Below are positions 52,433 to 61,672 of a stretch of DNA of 64,000 bases, piece after piece. Position 1 is the stretch's first letter; the number at the start of each line of letters is the position of its first letter. Where the stretch lies: positions 51,909 through 115,908 of the forward strand of contig NZ_JACAGN010000009.1 in the NCBI RefSeq assembly GCF_030324495.1. Reading direction: 5' to 3'. Both the position numbers and the translations under genes were made by a program. The notes beneath the pieces are model-generated. The model did no database searches. It saw only the letters and a list, made by a program, of their open reading frames with translations, and was not told the DNA's origin. The stretch is from Myroides sp. 1354 (GTDB lineage Bacteria > Bacteroidota > Bacteroidia > Flavobacteriales > Flavobacteriaceae).

Positions 52433-55273
52433 ATGAAAAAAATTACCATTCTTTTCTTATGCCTGCTCCACTTTTTTGTTGCTTTTGGACAAGAAGTAAC
52501 TATCGGAACGGGAACAGCGACCTTCCGACAGCCGTTGAGTAATTGGTATGGGTTTGAACGGTCCGCAGCACTTTATACCGCTGCGGAAATCGGTCGAACT
52601 GGATATATCAACGAAATCGCTTGGTCTATTGGTACAATAAGACCAGCAAGACCAATTAAAATTTATTTGAAAGAGGTGGACGCAACCTCACTCACAGCGA
52701 CCAACTGGAGTACCTTTATACAAGGGGCTACCTTAATGTATGATGGGCCTTTTACACCTACAGTTTTAGGTTTTAATCCCATTGTATTTGACGAATCTTT
52801 TCCGTTTTTGACACCTGGAAAGAGCTTATTGGTTTTAGTAGAGGCTAATGTTGGCGGAAGTGGAAATGGAGATGGTATTGATGGATTGAGAATTGCTCAT
52901 TCGCCTAGTGCAGCCATGCATTTTACGGCAAGCAGTGATAGCAATGCACCAACCTCAAATCTTGCTTCTAGTAGTCAACGACCAAACATTCGATTGACTT
53001 TTGGACCTCGAACAAGTTGCTTTAGTCCTGCGAATCCGCAAGCTGAATTTATTGGTAGAACAACGACAGTACGCTTATCTTGGACGCCACGAGGTGATGA
53101 ACGTGTTTGGGAGGTTTATACCATAGAACAAGGTCAGCCTGAGCCCACAGCTACAACAGTGGGAATTCGAGTGGAAGACATCCCCATGTTATTGCTAGAA
53201 AATGTAGAAGAAGAAAAGTATTTTAAATTCTATGTACGTGCCGTTTGTCAAGGAGAAGATGGAATAACGACAACCAAATGGGTGGGGCCTGTTGCTTATT
53301 CGTTCTTTACTCCTCCGATGTGTGCTGACCTCGATATTGAAGTAGAGGGGGTAGAGTCTTCTGCTACGGATATCTATTACCTGTGTGGAACAGAACCAAT
53401 AACGCGAAGATTGAAGATGGATGTTGTTGATATTAAAATGACGGATAAGTATAGAATAGAATCTATTGACTACGATCCTCCTTTTCCTTTTGTAGGAGGA
53501 AGTGGAATCTCCATGACTGCAGATGATATCTGGTCAAATGTGATAAACCTAGGGTTTGATTTTTGCTTTTATGGTAAAAAATTCAATAAAGCACTGGTTT
53601 CTACCAATGGAGCGGTTTCTTTTAGTATTAAAAATGAAGTCCCAGGAGGAATGTATAGGCCTAATACATTTAGTGCTTGGCAATATTCACAATCCCTTCC
53701 CTTTATTCAAAATACAGATTCCTTTGGTCCATTTGTAGACGCCGTATTTGGGGTGTATCAAGATTTATATCCCAATACATCGCCACCAGATTATTCGTTT
53801 AATTATCAAGTGTTGGGAAATTATCCTTGTCGAGCGTTGGTGGTGAATATGTACCATATGGGCTTGTTTAACGTGCCTTTTAATCCCAACGACATTGAAG
53901 GAAGTACGCAAACCTCTCAGATTATATTATATGAAGGAACCAATATTATTGACGTTTACGTCAAAAATAGACCTGTAAATCTCAGTCATAATAGTGGAAA
54001 TGGATTAATTGGTATTCAAGGAAGAACAACAGCTCAATTTCAGGTTCCTCCAGGACGTAATACAGGTCCGTGGACGACAAGAAATGAGGCTTGGCGCTTT
54101 ATACCAGATGGAGAATCTACCGTGCAATTTCAATGGTATAAAAATGGAGAACCGTTCTCTAAATCCCCCATCATTGATGTGGTTATCTCAGAGGAGGTTA
54201 TCTATACAGCAAAAGCGATCTACAGCGGTTGTGAAGTGGACGATTTTATTGTGGAACGAACGATTAGCTTCCTCAGAGAAGATTTTGAAATTCCCACTTT
54301 AACGAATATTGAGGTTTGTGGTCATGCAAATGATCCCCAAGGCAAAGTGAACATTGATTTGATACCGAAGAAAACGTTAATTATAGAGGCTATAAATACA
54401 CATAATAATAGCAATATAAACTTTGATATTGAATACTATAAGGATGAGGAACTAACCATCCCGATGTCTGATGTCATTGCCGTAAGCGGTAAGGAAAAAA
54501 TATATGTCAAAGTCATCAACAGAAAAACAAAATGTGAAAAAGTAAGTACTTTTCAAGCCATACGCTCTAAACCAATTGAGGTAACTACCTTGAACACTAT
54601 TGAAGCCTGTGAAAGTTATGTTTTACCTGAATTAAAAGAAGGGGAAATGTATTATGACCAACCCCAAGGACAGGGTGTATCCTATCAAGGGGGAGAACGC
54701 TATGCAATTAAAGGAGATTCAGTACTGTATATTTATCAAGAAAATGAATTTAATTGTTGGGGGCAGAGCGAATTTAAATTAACGTTATATGAATCTATTA
54801 CAGCCGATGTAATTGCAGATCAACGCCTCCTGTGCCAGAATTTTGTATTACCTGAACTGTCAACGGGAAATACCTATCACACCGAACCCCAAGGGAAAGG
54901 AATGGAATTGAAGGCAGGAACAATCATCTTTGAACCCACAACCCTCTATATTTATGCGCATAATGGAGGGAAAGAGGTGTTTTGTTCGGACGAAAGTAGC
55001 TTTAAGATTCAATTTGACGATTGCCCTATTCCAAAGGGAATTTCTCCCAATGGGGATGGAATTAATGATACCTTTGACTTATCCGATTATGGCATCGCTA
55101 AAATTCAGATTTTTAATCGCAATGGAGTAGAGGTATATAGTCATGGTCCAGGATATACCAATCAATGGGAAGGGCAGGATAAGTCTGGTAATAAACTACC
55201 CGCTGCGACGTATTATTATATTTTAATTTCACACGGAAAACAACGAACAGGCTGGGTACAGCTGAATTATTAA
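52433..55273 (+). CDS. Secreted adhesin-like protein with T9SS type B C-terminal domain (paralogue)
   Basis: A 946-residue protein with signal peptide (MKKITILFLCLLHFFVAFGQ). The first 200 residues have no counterpart in the 1531-residue neighbour, but from the single fibronectin-like unit onward (RTTTVRLSWTPRGDERVWEV) the proteins are collinear: DLGFDFCFYG corresponds to NLGFDFCFYG and the C-terminal sorting domain (PIPKGISPNGDGINDTFDL...GWVQLNY) is nearly identical. ATG 52433 is chosen over 52400 because it begins the signal peptide. Likely arose by tandem duplication with shuffling of the N-terminus. Confidence 0.88.
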   Translation: MKKITILFLCLLHFFVAFGQEVTIGTGTATFRQPLSNWYGFERSAALYTAAEIGRTGYINEIAWSIGTIRPARPIKIYLKEVDATSLTATNWSTFIQGATLMYDGPFTPTVLGFNPIVFDESFPFLTPGKSLLVLVEANVGGSGNGDGIDGLRIAHSPSAAMHFTASSDSNAPTSNLASSSQRPNIRLTFGPRTSCFSPANPQAEFIGRTTTVRLSWTPRGDERVWEVYTIEQGQPEPTATTVGIRVEDIPMLLLENVEEEKYFKFYVRAVCQGEDGITTTKWVGPVAYSFFTPPMCADLDIEVEGVESSATDIYYLCGTEPITRRLKMDVVDIKMTDKYRIESIDYDPPFPFVGGSGISMTADDIWSNVINLGFDFCFYGKKFNKALVSTNGAVSFSIKNEVPGGMYRPNTFSAWQYSQSLPFIQNTDSFGPFVDAVFGVYQDLYPNTSPPDYSFNYQVLGNYPCRALVVNMYHMGLFNVPFNPNDIEGSTQTSQIILYEGTNIIDVYVKNRPVNLSHNSGNGLIGIQGRTTAQFQVPPGRNTGPWTTRNEAWRFIPDGESTVQFQWYKNGEPFSKSPIIDVVISEEVIYTAKAIYSGCEVDDFIVERTISFLREDFEIPTLTNIEVCGHANDPQGKVNIDLIPKKTLIIEAINTHNNSNINFDIEYYKDEELTIPMSDVIAVSGKEKIYVKVINRKTKCEKVSTFQAIRSKPIEVTTLNTIEACESYVLPELKEGEMYYDQPQGQGVSYQGGERYAIKGDSVLYIYQENEFNCWGQSEFKLTLYESITADVIADQRLLCQNFVLPELSTGNTYHTEPQGKGMELKAGTIIFEPTTLYIYAHNGGKEVFCSDESSFKIQFDDCPIPKGISPNGDGINDTFDLSDYGIAKIQIFNRNGVEVYSHGPGYTNQWEGQDKSGNKLPAATYYYILISHGKQRTGWVQLNY

Positions 55274-55557
55274 ATGGTTATCGGTTAACAGTTAACAGAA
55301 GATTTTCAATAATAAAAAAAATTATTCCTTTATAGGGGGGGGTGCTTTTTTGCAAGTTACTTTTTTGTCAGATAATCGATTAAAGAAGACACATCCTTAA
55401 ATCAGAAAAATTAACTAACCTAACCAATTAACCAATTAACCAATTAACCATTCCGTTATTCCAGTTCGTTATTCCACTCCGTATGTCACCCCGACGATAG
55501 GAGGGGTCGCATCCCGCGCTCACACTATACAGTTAACAGAAGATTTTCAATAATAAA

Positions 55558-55589
55558 AAAACCATTCCTTTATAGGAGTGGTTTTTTTT
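55558..55589 (+). terminator. Terminator in intergenic mosaic 3
   Basis: ACCATTCCT and AGGAGTGGT around TTAT, followed by TTTTTTTTG. Confidence 0.75.
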
Positions 55590-55602
55590 GTATGTTGTAG
55601 GG

Positions 55603-55660
55603 ACGATAGGATACGTAGGGGCCAATGGCAATTGGCCTTATTGTATGATACAATATCGAT
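55603..55660 (+). repeat. Palindromic core, copy B
   Basis: Contains GGCCAATGGCAATTGGCC, complementary at its ends, with the same left (ACGAT..GATACGTAGGG) and right (ATGATACAATATCGAT) flanks as copy A; only a trace of the GTT tract remains. Confidence 0.8.
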
Positions 55661-55689
55661 ATAACTCATAACCGATAACTCATAACCAA

Positions 55690-56340
55690 TTAACCAATCA
55701 AGAAATTCTTAAAGTCAGTAAAGTTCAAGGGATGAACGCCGTGACCGACAGGGTATTCTTTGTATTGGTGTTTGATTTGTAAGGCATCTAAGATGGGTGA
55801 TGTTTTCCTAGCCCAATCTACAGGGATGACTTGATCCACCGTACCATGAGAGGCAAATAATTGCAATTGACTAAAATCGTTTTGTTCAAAACCTGCTTTG
55901 ATGATATTTGCATTAAAATAGCCGCTTAAAGCCACTACTTTATTGATTTTTTCAGGATAAGATAACGCAATAGCGTAGCTTAATATAGCTCCTTGACTAA
56001 ATCCAACCAAGTTGATGTTTGTTGCATCAATAGGGTAGGTTTGAACCAATTCGTCAATGAATTTTACGATTAATTCGCGAGATTCAATGGCTTGTTGGTC
56101 ATCTGAAAATTTATTGGCATCGGCGTCAAAGTGAATGGCGTACCACGCATAACCGTAAGGCGGAACAGGGTAGGGCGCTTGAGCCGATACAATATAATAC
56201 TCTTCTGGAAGCTCACTGGCAAAAGAAAATAAATCTTCTTCGTTACTTCCATAACCATGTAGTAAGAGGATTAAAGGATTTTTATCTTTTTTTATTTTAG
56301 GTTCTTGAATCAAGTAATTGATTGATAATGATGTTTCCAT
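55690..56340 (-). CDS. Phospholipase/carboxylesterase family hydrolase
   Basis: A 216-residue alpha/beta hydrolase. It has LLHGYGSNEEDLFSFA (oxyanion region, about 25-40), the nucleophile motif GFSQGA (about 113-118), Asp in HGTVDQVIP and His in GHGVHP. It belongs to the carboxylesterase/lysophospholipase group. It is followed closely upstream by the DUF4870-like gene on the same strand (2-base gap). Confidence 0.9.
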   Translation of the reverse strand: METSLSINYLIQEPKIKKDKNPLILLLHGYGSNEEDLFSFASELPEEYYIVSAQAPYPVPPYGYAWYAIHFDADANKFSDDQQAIESRELIVKFIDELVQTYPIDATNINLVGFSQGAILSYAIALSYPEKINKVVALSGYFNANIIKAGFEQNDFSQLQLFASHGTVDQVIPVDWARKTSPILDALQIKHQYKEYPVGHGVHPLNFTDFKNFLIG

Positions 56341-56342
56341 AT

Positions 56343-56687
56343 TTACGCAGATAATTTGTCAAACCATTTTTGAAAATAACCACCTAAACCAGGTAGTACA
56401 CGTACTTCTCCTTGAATGGATCCCAAAAAGCTATAGAACCATAAAACAACAAAACAAACATAAAAGGGAACAGTTGCAAATAGAGAATCTACATTAGATA
56501 CAAAATACCCGAATACATAAAACATCAAGTGTAAACCAAAGGTCTGTTTGATGTAAAATCCAGCGTATTTGTTCTTAGGCTCAATATTCATAAAGATGAC
56601 AATCATACACCCTAAAATCGTAAGGTGGGATGCCAAGGCCATATTCTTTCCGCTTTCAATTTCTTTAGCCGTAAAAGTTTTAATCAT
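56343..56687 (-). CDS. DUF4870-like membrane protein
   Basis: A 114-residue protein with three or four transmembrane segments (about 17-35, 47-62, 69-92). Motifs LASHLTILGCMIVIFMN and GFYIKQTFGLHLMFY fit small Bacteroidetes membrane proteins of the DUF4870 type. It lies between the dihydroorotase-like and esterase genes in one apparent operon. Function unknown. Confidence 0.65.
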   Translation of the reverse strand: MIKTFTAKEIESGKNMALASHLTILGCMIVIFMNIEPKNKYAGFYIKQTFGLHLMFYVFGYFVSNVDSLFATVPFYVCFVVLWFYSFLGSIQGEVRVLPGLGGYFQKWFDKLSA

Positions 56688-56720
56688 AATACTTGAATAT
56701 AAATTGTTTTTTTAGTTAAA

Positions 56721-57974
56721 CTAAAAATTAAAGGTTTGCTTATCTTGGCGAATTACTCCATGCACTTTTCCTTGCATAGCACTACCTAAGAATGCGGAGT
56801 TCTTCGATTTAGAAAGAATATTTTCTTTTGTAAACGTCCATGTTCCTTCTGTAGTGAATAAGCTGAGGTTTGCCTCATTTCCTTCTTGGATATGAACTGT
56901 AGGTAGTCCGAATATTGCACGCCCTGCGGTTAATTTATCTACGATTACTTCGATAGGTAAAACCGTATTGAGCGCAGCAAATGCAGATTCTAATCCGATA
57001 GTTCCCGAAGTAGCAAGGTCAAATTCTAGTTTTTTGTGTTCAATATCCAAAGGCGTGTGATCCGTTGTAATACAATCGATAGTATGGTCTAATACACCAG
57101 CTAATAGCGCTTGTCTGGTTGCTTCATCTCGCAATGGAGGACTTACTTTATGGCGGCTGTCAAAAGCAGTTAATTTAGCGTCGGTTAATACCAATTGGTG
57201 AACCGCCACACTACAAGTTACGTGTAATCCTTTTGCTTTTGCTTCGCGAATAAGCTCCACGGATTTAGCCGTAGATATTGTCGGAATGTGCATTTTGCCT
57301 CCGGTGTATTCCAATAAGAATAAGTTGCGTGCTACTTGCAATTCCTCTGCTAAAGGAGGAATTCCTTTTAAGCCCAAGGTTGTGCTGGTAACACCTTCGT
57401 GAACCACTCCTTTTCCTTTGATGCTCTTATCTTGTGAAAAGGCCAATACCAATCCATCGAAATCCTGTACATATTGCAAGGCGATTTTTAAGACATTCGC
57501 ATTGTCAATTGCTTTTTTATAATCGCCAAATGCCACTGCACCAGCGTTTTTCATATCGTATAATTCTGCTAAATCCGTTCCTTCGCTTTTCATGGTTAAA
57601 GCACCAATCGGAAAAGCCTCTGTCGTTTGTCCGAAGGCCTTTTGTTTGATAAAGCTCACAATACTTTGATTGTCCGTAATCGGGTTGTTGTTAGACTCAA
57701 TAGCCACCTGGGTAAAACCGCTTTTAGCAGCTACTTCTAATCCGTGAACCAAAGTTTCTCTTTCCTCATATCCCGGTTCACCAAAAGAAACAGAGGTGTC
57801 AAACCAACCTGGAGAAACACTTAAATCTTCCAATTGTACTACAGTAGCATCAGCCGCTGTTATAGCATCAGCGATGAGTTCAATTTTTCCGTTTTTTACG
57901 TGGATATCCTTCACTTGGTTGTGGAATGGACTTGTTGAATCTATGATTTTTGCAGATTTTAAAATGATATTCAT
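56721..57974 (-). CDS. Dihydroorotase-like protein with degenerate metal site
   Basis: A 417-residue amidohydrolase-fold protein collinear with PyrC of the long type. The usual Asp-x-His-x-His motif before RePG reads WFDTSVSFGEPGYEE, so both His are gone; the later His site reads HIPTISTAK and the third SVAVHQLVL. The TDHTP Asp region remains. It is therefore probably not a zinc hydrolase and may be a structural partner, as pseudo-dihydroorotases are for aspartate transcarbamoylase in some bacteria. A -7 element CAAAAATA (minus TATTTTTG) lies at 58018-58025. Confidence 0.85.
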   Translation of the reverse strand: MNIILKSAKIIDSTSPFHNQVKDIHVKNGKIELIADAITAADATVVQLEDLSVSPGWFDTSVSFGEPGYEERETLVHGLEVAAKSGFTQVAIESNNNPITDNQSIVSFIKQKAFGQTTEAFPIGALTMKSEGTDLAELYDMKNAGAVAFGDYKKAIDNANVLKIALQYVQDFDGLVLAFSQDKSIKGKGVVHEGVTSTTLGLKGIPPLAEELQVARNLFLLEYTGGKMHIPTISTAKSVELIREAKAKGLHVTCSVAVHQLVLTDAKLTAFDSRHKVSPPLRDEATRQALLAGVLDHTIDCITTDHTPLDIEHKKLEFDLATSGTIGLESAFAALNTVLPIEVIVDKLTAGRAIFGLPTVHIQEGNEANLSLFTTEGTWTFTKENILSKSKNSAFLGSAMQGKVHGVIRQDKQTFNF

Positions 57975-58086
57975 TTTAGTGCGAGAATTAAAATTAGTTA
58001 TGTGTAGTTAATGTGTACAAAAATACTTTTTATTTTTTGGTTTTGCGAGGAACTCCGCTAAGAAAAGAACAAAAAAAATACACCCC

Positions 58087-58842
58087 TTATCTGGATGTAT
58101 TATTTTGTTTTTTTACTAATATTTTCGAATTTTCAAAACACTCATTGAGCGCTTGATAGATTTGAAAATCAGTAGCTGTATAGATGAATCGATCTGTCTG
58201 GTTGCAGTTCTTCAAGGTTTTAATAATATCCTCTTGGGTGATACCCAGTAAACCACAAACGATTTCACGATCATAACGTGTTTGCATCAAGGCAATCATA
58301 TTTTGATCCTCTCGGATGTTCTCGAGCTTCTTGAGTTCTTTGGCTTTGCCTTTAAATAAGTTATATACCGCATCTACGGGACTAAAATAGCTACCTACAG
58401 CAATATTGTAAGTGGGCATACTCGTGCGTCTATAGAAATCTACTTGTAGCTTATCGTTGAGTTCGATTAATTTGGTATCTACTTCTAGAATACCCGTTAA
58501 ATCGTATTTCTTGATGAAAATTTCAGCCAATTCGATGGACTGTTCTGTCAAATACAGTTTTAGATTGTCATTGTTTAACCAGTCGTTGGTTACTTTTAAT
58601 TTGATGGGCAAATAACCAGGAAAAGAAAAGTGAATGGAGTCATTCAAATTTGCAGCAATAGAGAATGAGCCATCTCGTTTGCTGACAGTTCCCTTTACTT
58701 GGGTGATGTTAATCACGTTAACATCGTCAACCGGTAGGAGAGACTTATCGTTGTAAATTGTACCTTTCACTTGCGGAGATTGGCTCCATGCCGCGAAAGA
58801 CAGTAGGCATGTAAATAAAAAAACTGTAAAATTTCTCATCAT
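58087..58842 (-). CDS. Carboxypeptidase-regulatory-like domain protein, exported
   Basis: A 251-residue protein with signal peptide (cut after AAWSQ) and a carboxypeptidase D regulatory-like beta domain (VKGTIYNDKSLLPVDDVNVINITQVKGTVSKRDGSFSI, about 24-62) as seen at the N-terminus of TonB-dependent receptors. The rest (about 110-251) is helical and unrecognised. It stands alone, so it is likely a periplasmic or outer-membrane protein rather than a receptor. Confidence 0.75.
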   Translation of the reverse strand: MMRNFTVFLFTCLLSFAAWSQSPQVKGTIYNDKSLLPVDDVNVINITQVKGTVSKRDGSFSIAANLNDSIHFSFPGYLPIKLKVTNDWLNNDNLKLYLTEQSIELAEIFIKKYDLTGILEVDTKLIELNDKLQVDFYRRTSMPTYNIAVGSYFSPVDAVYNLFKGKAKELKKLENIREDQNMIALMQTRYDREIVCGLLGITQEDIIKTLKNCNQTDRFIYTATDFQIYQALNECFENSKILVKKQNNTSR

Positions 58843-58909
58843 TTTTAAAATTGCTTAAAAATAGTGGATATTTTACAGTTTTATATCTTATTTGAAAAAA
58901 ATTAACAGA

Positions 58910-60811
58910 TTAACTTCTTCTAGGGCGTCTTGGTGCGTTGTTGTCACCACTTCTTCTAGAAGAACTTCTCTCGTTGCGAGGAGCTCTGTCGTTTCTGTTT
59001 CCTCTGTCACCGCGGTCATTTCTATCGCTGCGATCATTAGAACGTCCTCCACGATCAGAACGGTTGCTCGTTGAACGATCTCCGCCTCTTCTGTCGCCTC
59101 TATCGCTTCTTTCTCCGCGATCTCTGCGCTCAGAACGGAAACCTCCATCTCCGCCACGTCCTCCGCCTCCGCGTCTGTTGTGATCTCTTCTTCCTGAGTT
59201 TTTACCTCCGTCATTGTTTGAAATCTCAACATTTACTCGGCGCTCTTTGTACGTCTCGTTGTTTAAGATGGTCATGATCTTGTCTGCGTGCTCTGCATCT
59301 GTATTGAAGAAGGAGAATCCCTCTTTTACGTCTACTTTGAATAAGTCATCACGACCTAATTCTAACGTATCGCGTAAGTAATCTTTCAAGCTCATCCAAT
59401 CGAATCCGTCTTTTGCTCCTAAGTTTAAGAAGAAACGAACCGCTCCATCTGTAGGAACTTCTTTCGATGATCTTCCAGCTGAACCAACATTCGTTAAGCT
59501 GTTTGACGATTTTTGGTAGTATTCTAATAAGTGGTTAAACTCAACAGAAACTACTTTCTTGATTAATTCTTCCGTTGTTAAATCTTCTAATAACTCCGTA
59601 ATCGAAGGTAAGAATGTTTCAATCTCCGGATTAACCTCTACGTTTTTGATGCGGTTAGCAATGTGATACAACTGAATTTCGCAGATTTCCAATCCAGATG
59701 GAATTGGCTTCTCTTCGAATTTCGTTTTCATGATACGCTCGATTTGAGAAATCTTACGCGCCTCACTTTTGGTGATGATTACCATAGAAACTCCAGATTT
59801 TCCAGCACGTCCTGTACGACCACTACGGTGTGTATAGGTTTCGATTTCATCTGGAAGTTGGTAGTTTACTACGTGCGTAATATCATCAACGTCAATACCA
59901 CGTGCAGCTACGTCAGTAGCTACAAGCATTTGGATTTGTTTACCTCTGAAGGCTTTCATTACCGCGTCGCGTTGTGCTTGCGATAAATCACCGTGTAGAG
60001 CTGCTGCGTTATAACCGTCTTCGATTAATTTTTCAGCAATCGCTTGTGTATCTCTCTTTGTTCTACAGAAAATGACAGAGAAGATATTTGGATTGGCATC
60101 TGCTAAGCGTTTTAACGCTAAATAGCGGTCTCTAGCAGAAACTAAATAATACTCGTGACTAACATTAGTTGATCCTTGATTTTTGTGTCCAACTGTGATT
60201 TCAGCAGGGTTAGACATGAATTCTCTCGCGATGCTCGCTACTTCAGCAGGCATTGTTGCAGAGAATAACCAAGTACTTTTGTCTTCTGGTGTGTCAGCTA
60301 AAATAGAGGTGATGTCCTCATAAAACCCCATATTCAACATTTCATCTGCCTCATCTAACACACAGTATTCAATATGTTTGATGTCAACCATACCACGGTT
60401 AATCATATCTTGCATTCTCCCTGGAGTAGCAACAATGATATGTGCACCGCGTTTGATTTCTCTTGCTTGCTCTGTAATACTCGCCCCACCGTATACAGCC
60501 ACTGTATGAAGTCCTTTTACGTACTTAGAGTATTGTTTGATTTCATTTGCAATTTGCAAGCATAGCTCTCGCGTTGGTGATAAAATCAACGCTTGAGTGT
60601 GTTTTTTAGACAGGTCAATTTTCTGAATAAGCGGAAAACCAAATGCTGCGGTTTTCCCAGTCCCTGTTTGGGCTAACGCAACAATATCGGTATTTTTTTC
60701 TAATAATAAAGGAATTGCTTTTTCTTGGATCTCTGAAGGATTCTCAAATCCTAAATCATTAATTGCAGATACTAGCAATTCATTTAGACCTAATAGTTCG
60801 AAATTGTTCAT
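58910..60811 (-). CDS. DEAD-box RNA helicase with RG-rich tail
   Basis: A 633-residue helicase. Motif order: Q motif (GFENPSEIQEKAIP), AQTGTGKT, PTRELCLQ, TPGR, DEAD in VLDEADEM, SAT in FSATMP, then RGIDVDDI and HRSGRTGRAG. A DbpA-type RNA-binding domain (about 460-545) follows (VRFFLNLGAKDGFDWMSLKDYL). The last 90 residues are Arg/Gly/Asp/Ser repeats (RGDRR, RGERSDRG), a disordered RNA-binding tail. It resembles DeaD/CsdA, which act in ribosome assembly and cold response. The -7 element (minus TACCTTTG, 60831-60838) gives a short leader. Confidence 0.95.
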   Translation of the reverse strand: MNNFELLGLNELLVSAINDLGFENPSEIQEKAIPLLLEKNTDIVALAQTGTGKTAAFGFPLIQKIDLSKKHTQALILSPTRELCLQIANEIKQYSKYVKGLHTVAVYGGASITEQAREIKRGAHIIVATPGRMQDMINRGMVDIKHIEYCVLDEADEMLNMGFYEDITSILADTPEDKSTWLFSATMPAEVASIAREFMSNPAEITVGHKNQGSTNVSHEYYLVSARDRYLALKRLADANPNIFSVIFCRTKRDTQAIAEKLIEDGYNAAALHGDLSQAQRDAVMKAFRGKQIQMLVATDVAARGIDVDDITHVVNYQLPDEIETYTHRSGRTGRAGKSGVSMVIITKSEARKISQIERIMKTKFEEKPIPSGLEICEIQLYHIANRIKNVEVNPEIETFLPSITELLEDLTTEELIKKVVSVEFNHLLEYYQKSSNSLTNVGSAGRSSKEVPTDGAVRFFLNLGAKDGFDWMSLKDYLRDTLELGRDDLFKVDVKEGFSFFNTDAEHADKIMTILNNETYKERRVNVEISNNDGGKNSGRRDHNRRGGGGRGGDGGFRSERRDRGERSDRGDRRGGDRSTSNRSDRGGRSNDRSDRNDRGDRGNRNDRAPRNERSSSRRSGDNNAPRRPRRS

Positions 60812-61366
60812 ATAAATAATAAAATAGGCGCAAAGGTACTACTATTCTTTTATTAAATATGAGTTTCTAACCATAAAAAAAATAAAAAAAATGATTTACG
60901 TTGACAAAATTATTTTTTTTCTCATTTTAAAGAGAAAAACCAACAAAAGATTGTGAATTATTAAAAACGGTAGACAAAAAAACTGAAGTCGATGGGAACG
61001 GATAGTGTCTAAGGGAAAAAGAAGAAAATCAGCAAATTATACCGTCTACAAAAAAAAAGAACTGAAATGAATCGCGAAAAATAATAGTAAAATTATTAAT
61101 CTAAATTTTGAGAATTTTTCCAAGTGGCTTGATTATGACGTGTTTGACGCTTTTGAATTGAGGTTTACTTCTGCTATTAGCGATAATTAAAGGAGTATGA
61201 GAAATAAAAAAAAGAGGGATGTGTTTTGATTTTACAAAACTACTTGTAATTTTGTCCATGGAGTTTGAATAAAAATGCACAAAATGAGAATATGTGCAAT
61301 TACTTTAAGATATCATAAAAATATTAGTGGGGACTAAATATATTATACTGAATTCTTAAAAAATAC

Positions 61367-61415
61367 AAACCCTTCAATAGCCTCAAACTTCGTATTGCTA
61401 TTGAAGGGTTTTTTT
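61367..61415 (+). terminator. Orphan plus-strand terminator
   Basis: AAACCCTTCAATAGC pairs with GCTATTGAAGGGTTT, a 15-bp stem, followed by TTTT. No plus-strand coding gene lies in front of it. Confidence 0.8.
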
Positions 61416-61444
61416 ATGAGGATTGGTTAACTGTTAACTGTTAG

Positions 61445-61595
61445 ATCAATATTGAATCATGTTATGAGGCCAATTGCCATTGGACCCCTACGTATCTTAT
61501 CGTTTCAACAACCAACCAACAACCAACGCACAACAACCAACGCACAACAACCAACGCACAACAACCAACAACCAACAAACAACAAACAACAAACA
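61445..61595 (-). repeat. Palindromic core plus GTT-rich tract, copy C (inverted)
   Basis: Core 61445-61503 read on the minus strand matches copies A and B (TACGTAGGGGTCCAATGGCA...). The tract 61504-61595, CAACCAAC/GCACAACAACC on the plus strand, is the GTT-type tract inverted. It lies behind the 3' end and terminator of the minus-strand lipoprotein gene. Confidence 0.85.
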
Positions 61596-61625
61596 AAAAA
61601 ACCATCCCTAAAAAGGAATGGTTTT
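61593..61625 (-). terminator. Terminator after TlpA-like lipoprotein gene
   Basis: Minus strand: AAAACCATTCCT, loop, AGGGATGGTTTT, then TTT; one mismatch in the stem. Confidence 0.7.
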
Positions 61626-61672
61626 CTTACTATTGAATATCTTCTGTAAACTGTTAACCGATAACTGATAAC

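Larger units (their letters stand above)
55274..55689. other. Intergenic repeat mosaic, locus 3
   Basis: 416 bases without a gene. A 50-bp segment (ACAGTTAACAGAAGATTTTC...) appears at 55289 and again at 55530, each leading into a terminator-like stem. Between them are an inverted match to 45366-45450, repeated AACCAATT words and a block shared with 52217-52276. The palindromic core follows at 55603-55660. Confidence 0.75.
60812..61672. other. 860-bp intergenic region
   Basis: Includes the helicase promoter (60831-60838), AT-rich unassigned DNA (about 60840-61360) with an inverted repeat TGCAC/GTGCA near 61278-61299, an orphan plus-strand terminator (61367-61415) and mosaic repeat locus 4 (61430-61672). 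No gene is supported; a small RNA ending at 61415 is possible. Confidence 0.6.

Noticed and set aside
58888..59277. Open frames rich in Arg, Ser, Leu or Glu over the helicase tail
   Set aside because: They are shadow frames of the RG-rich repeat-coding region of the helicase, not separate genes.
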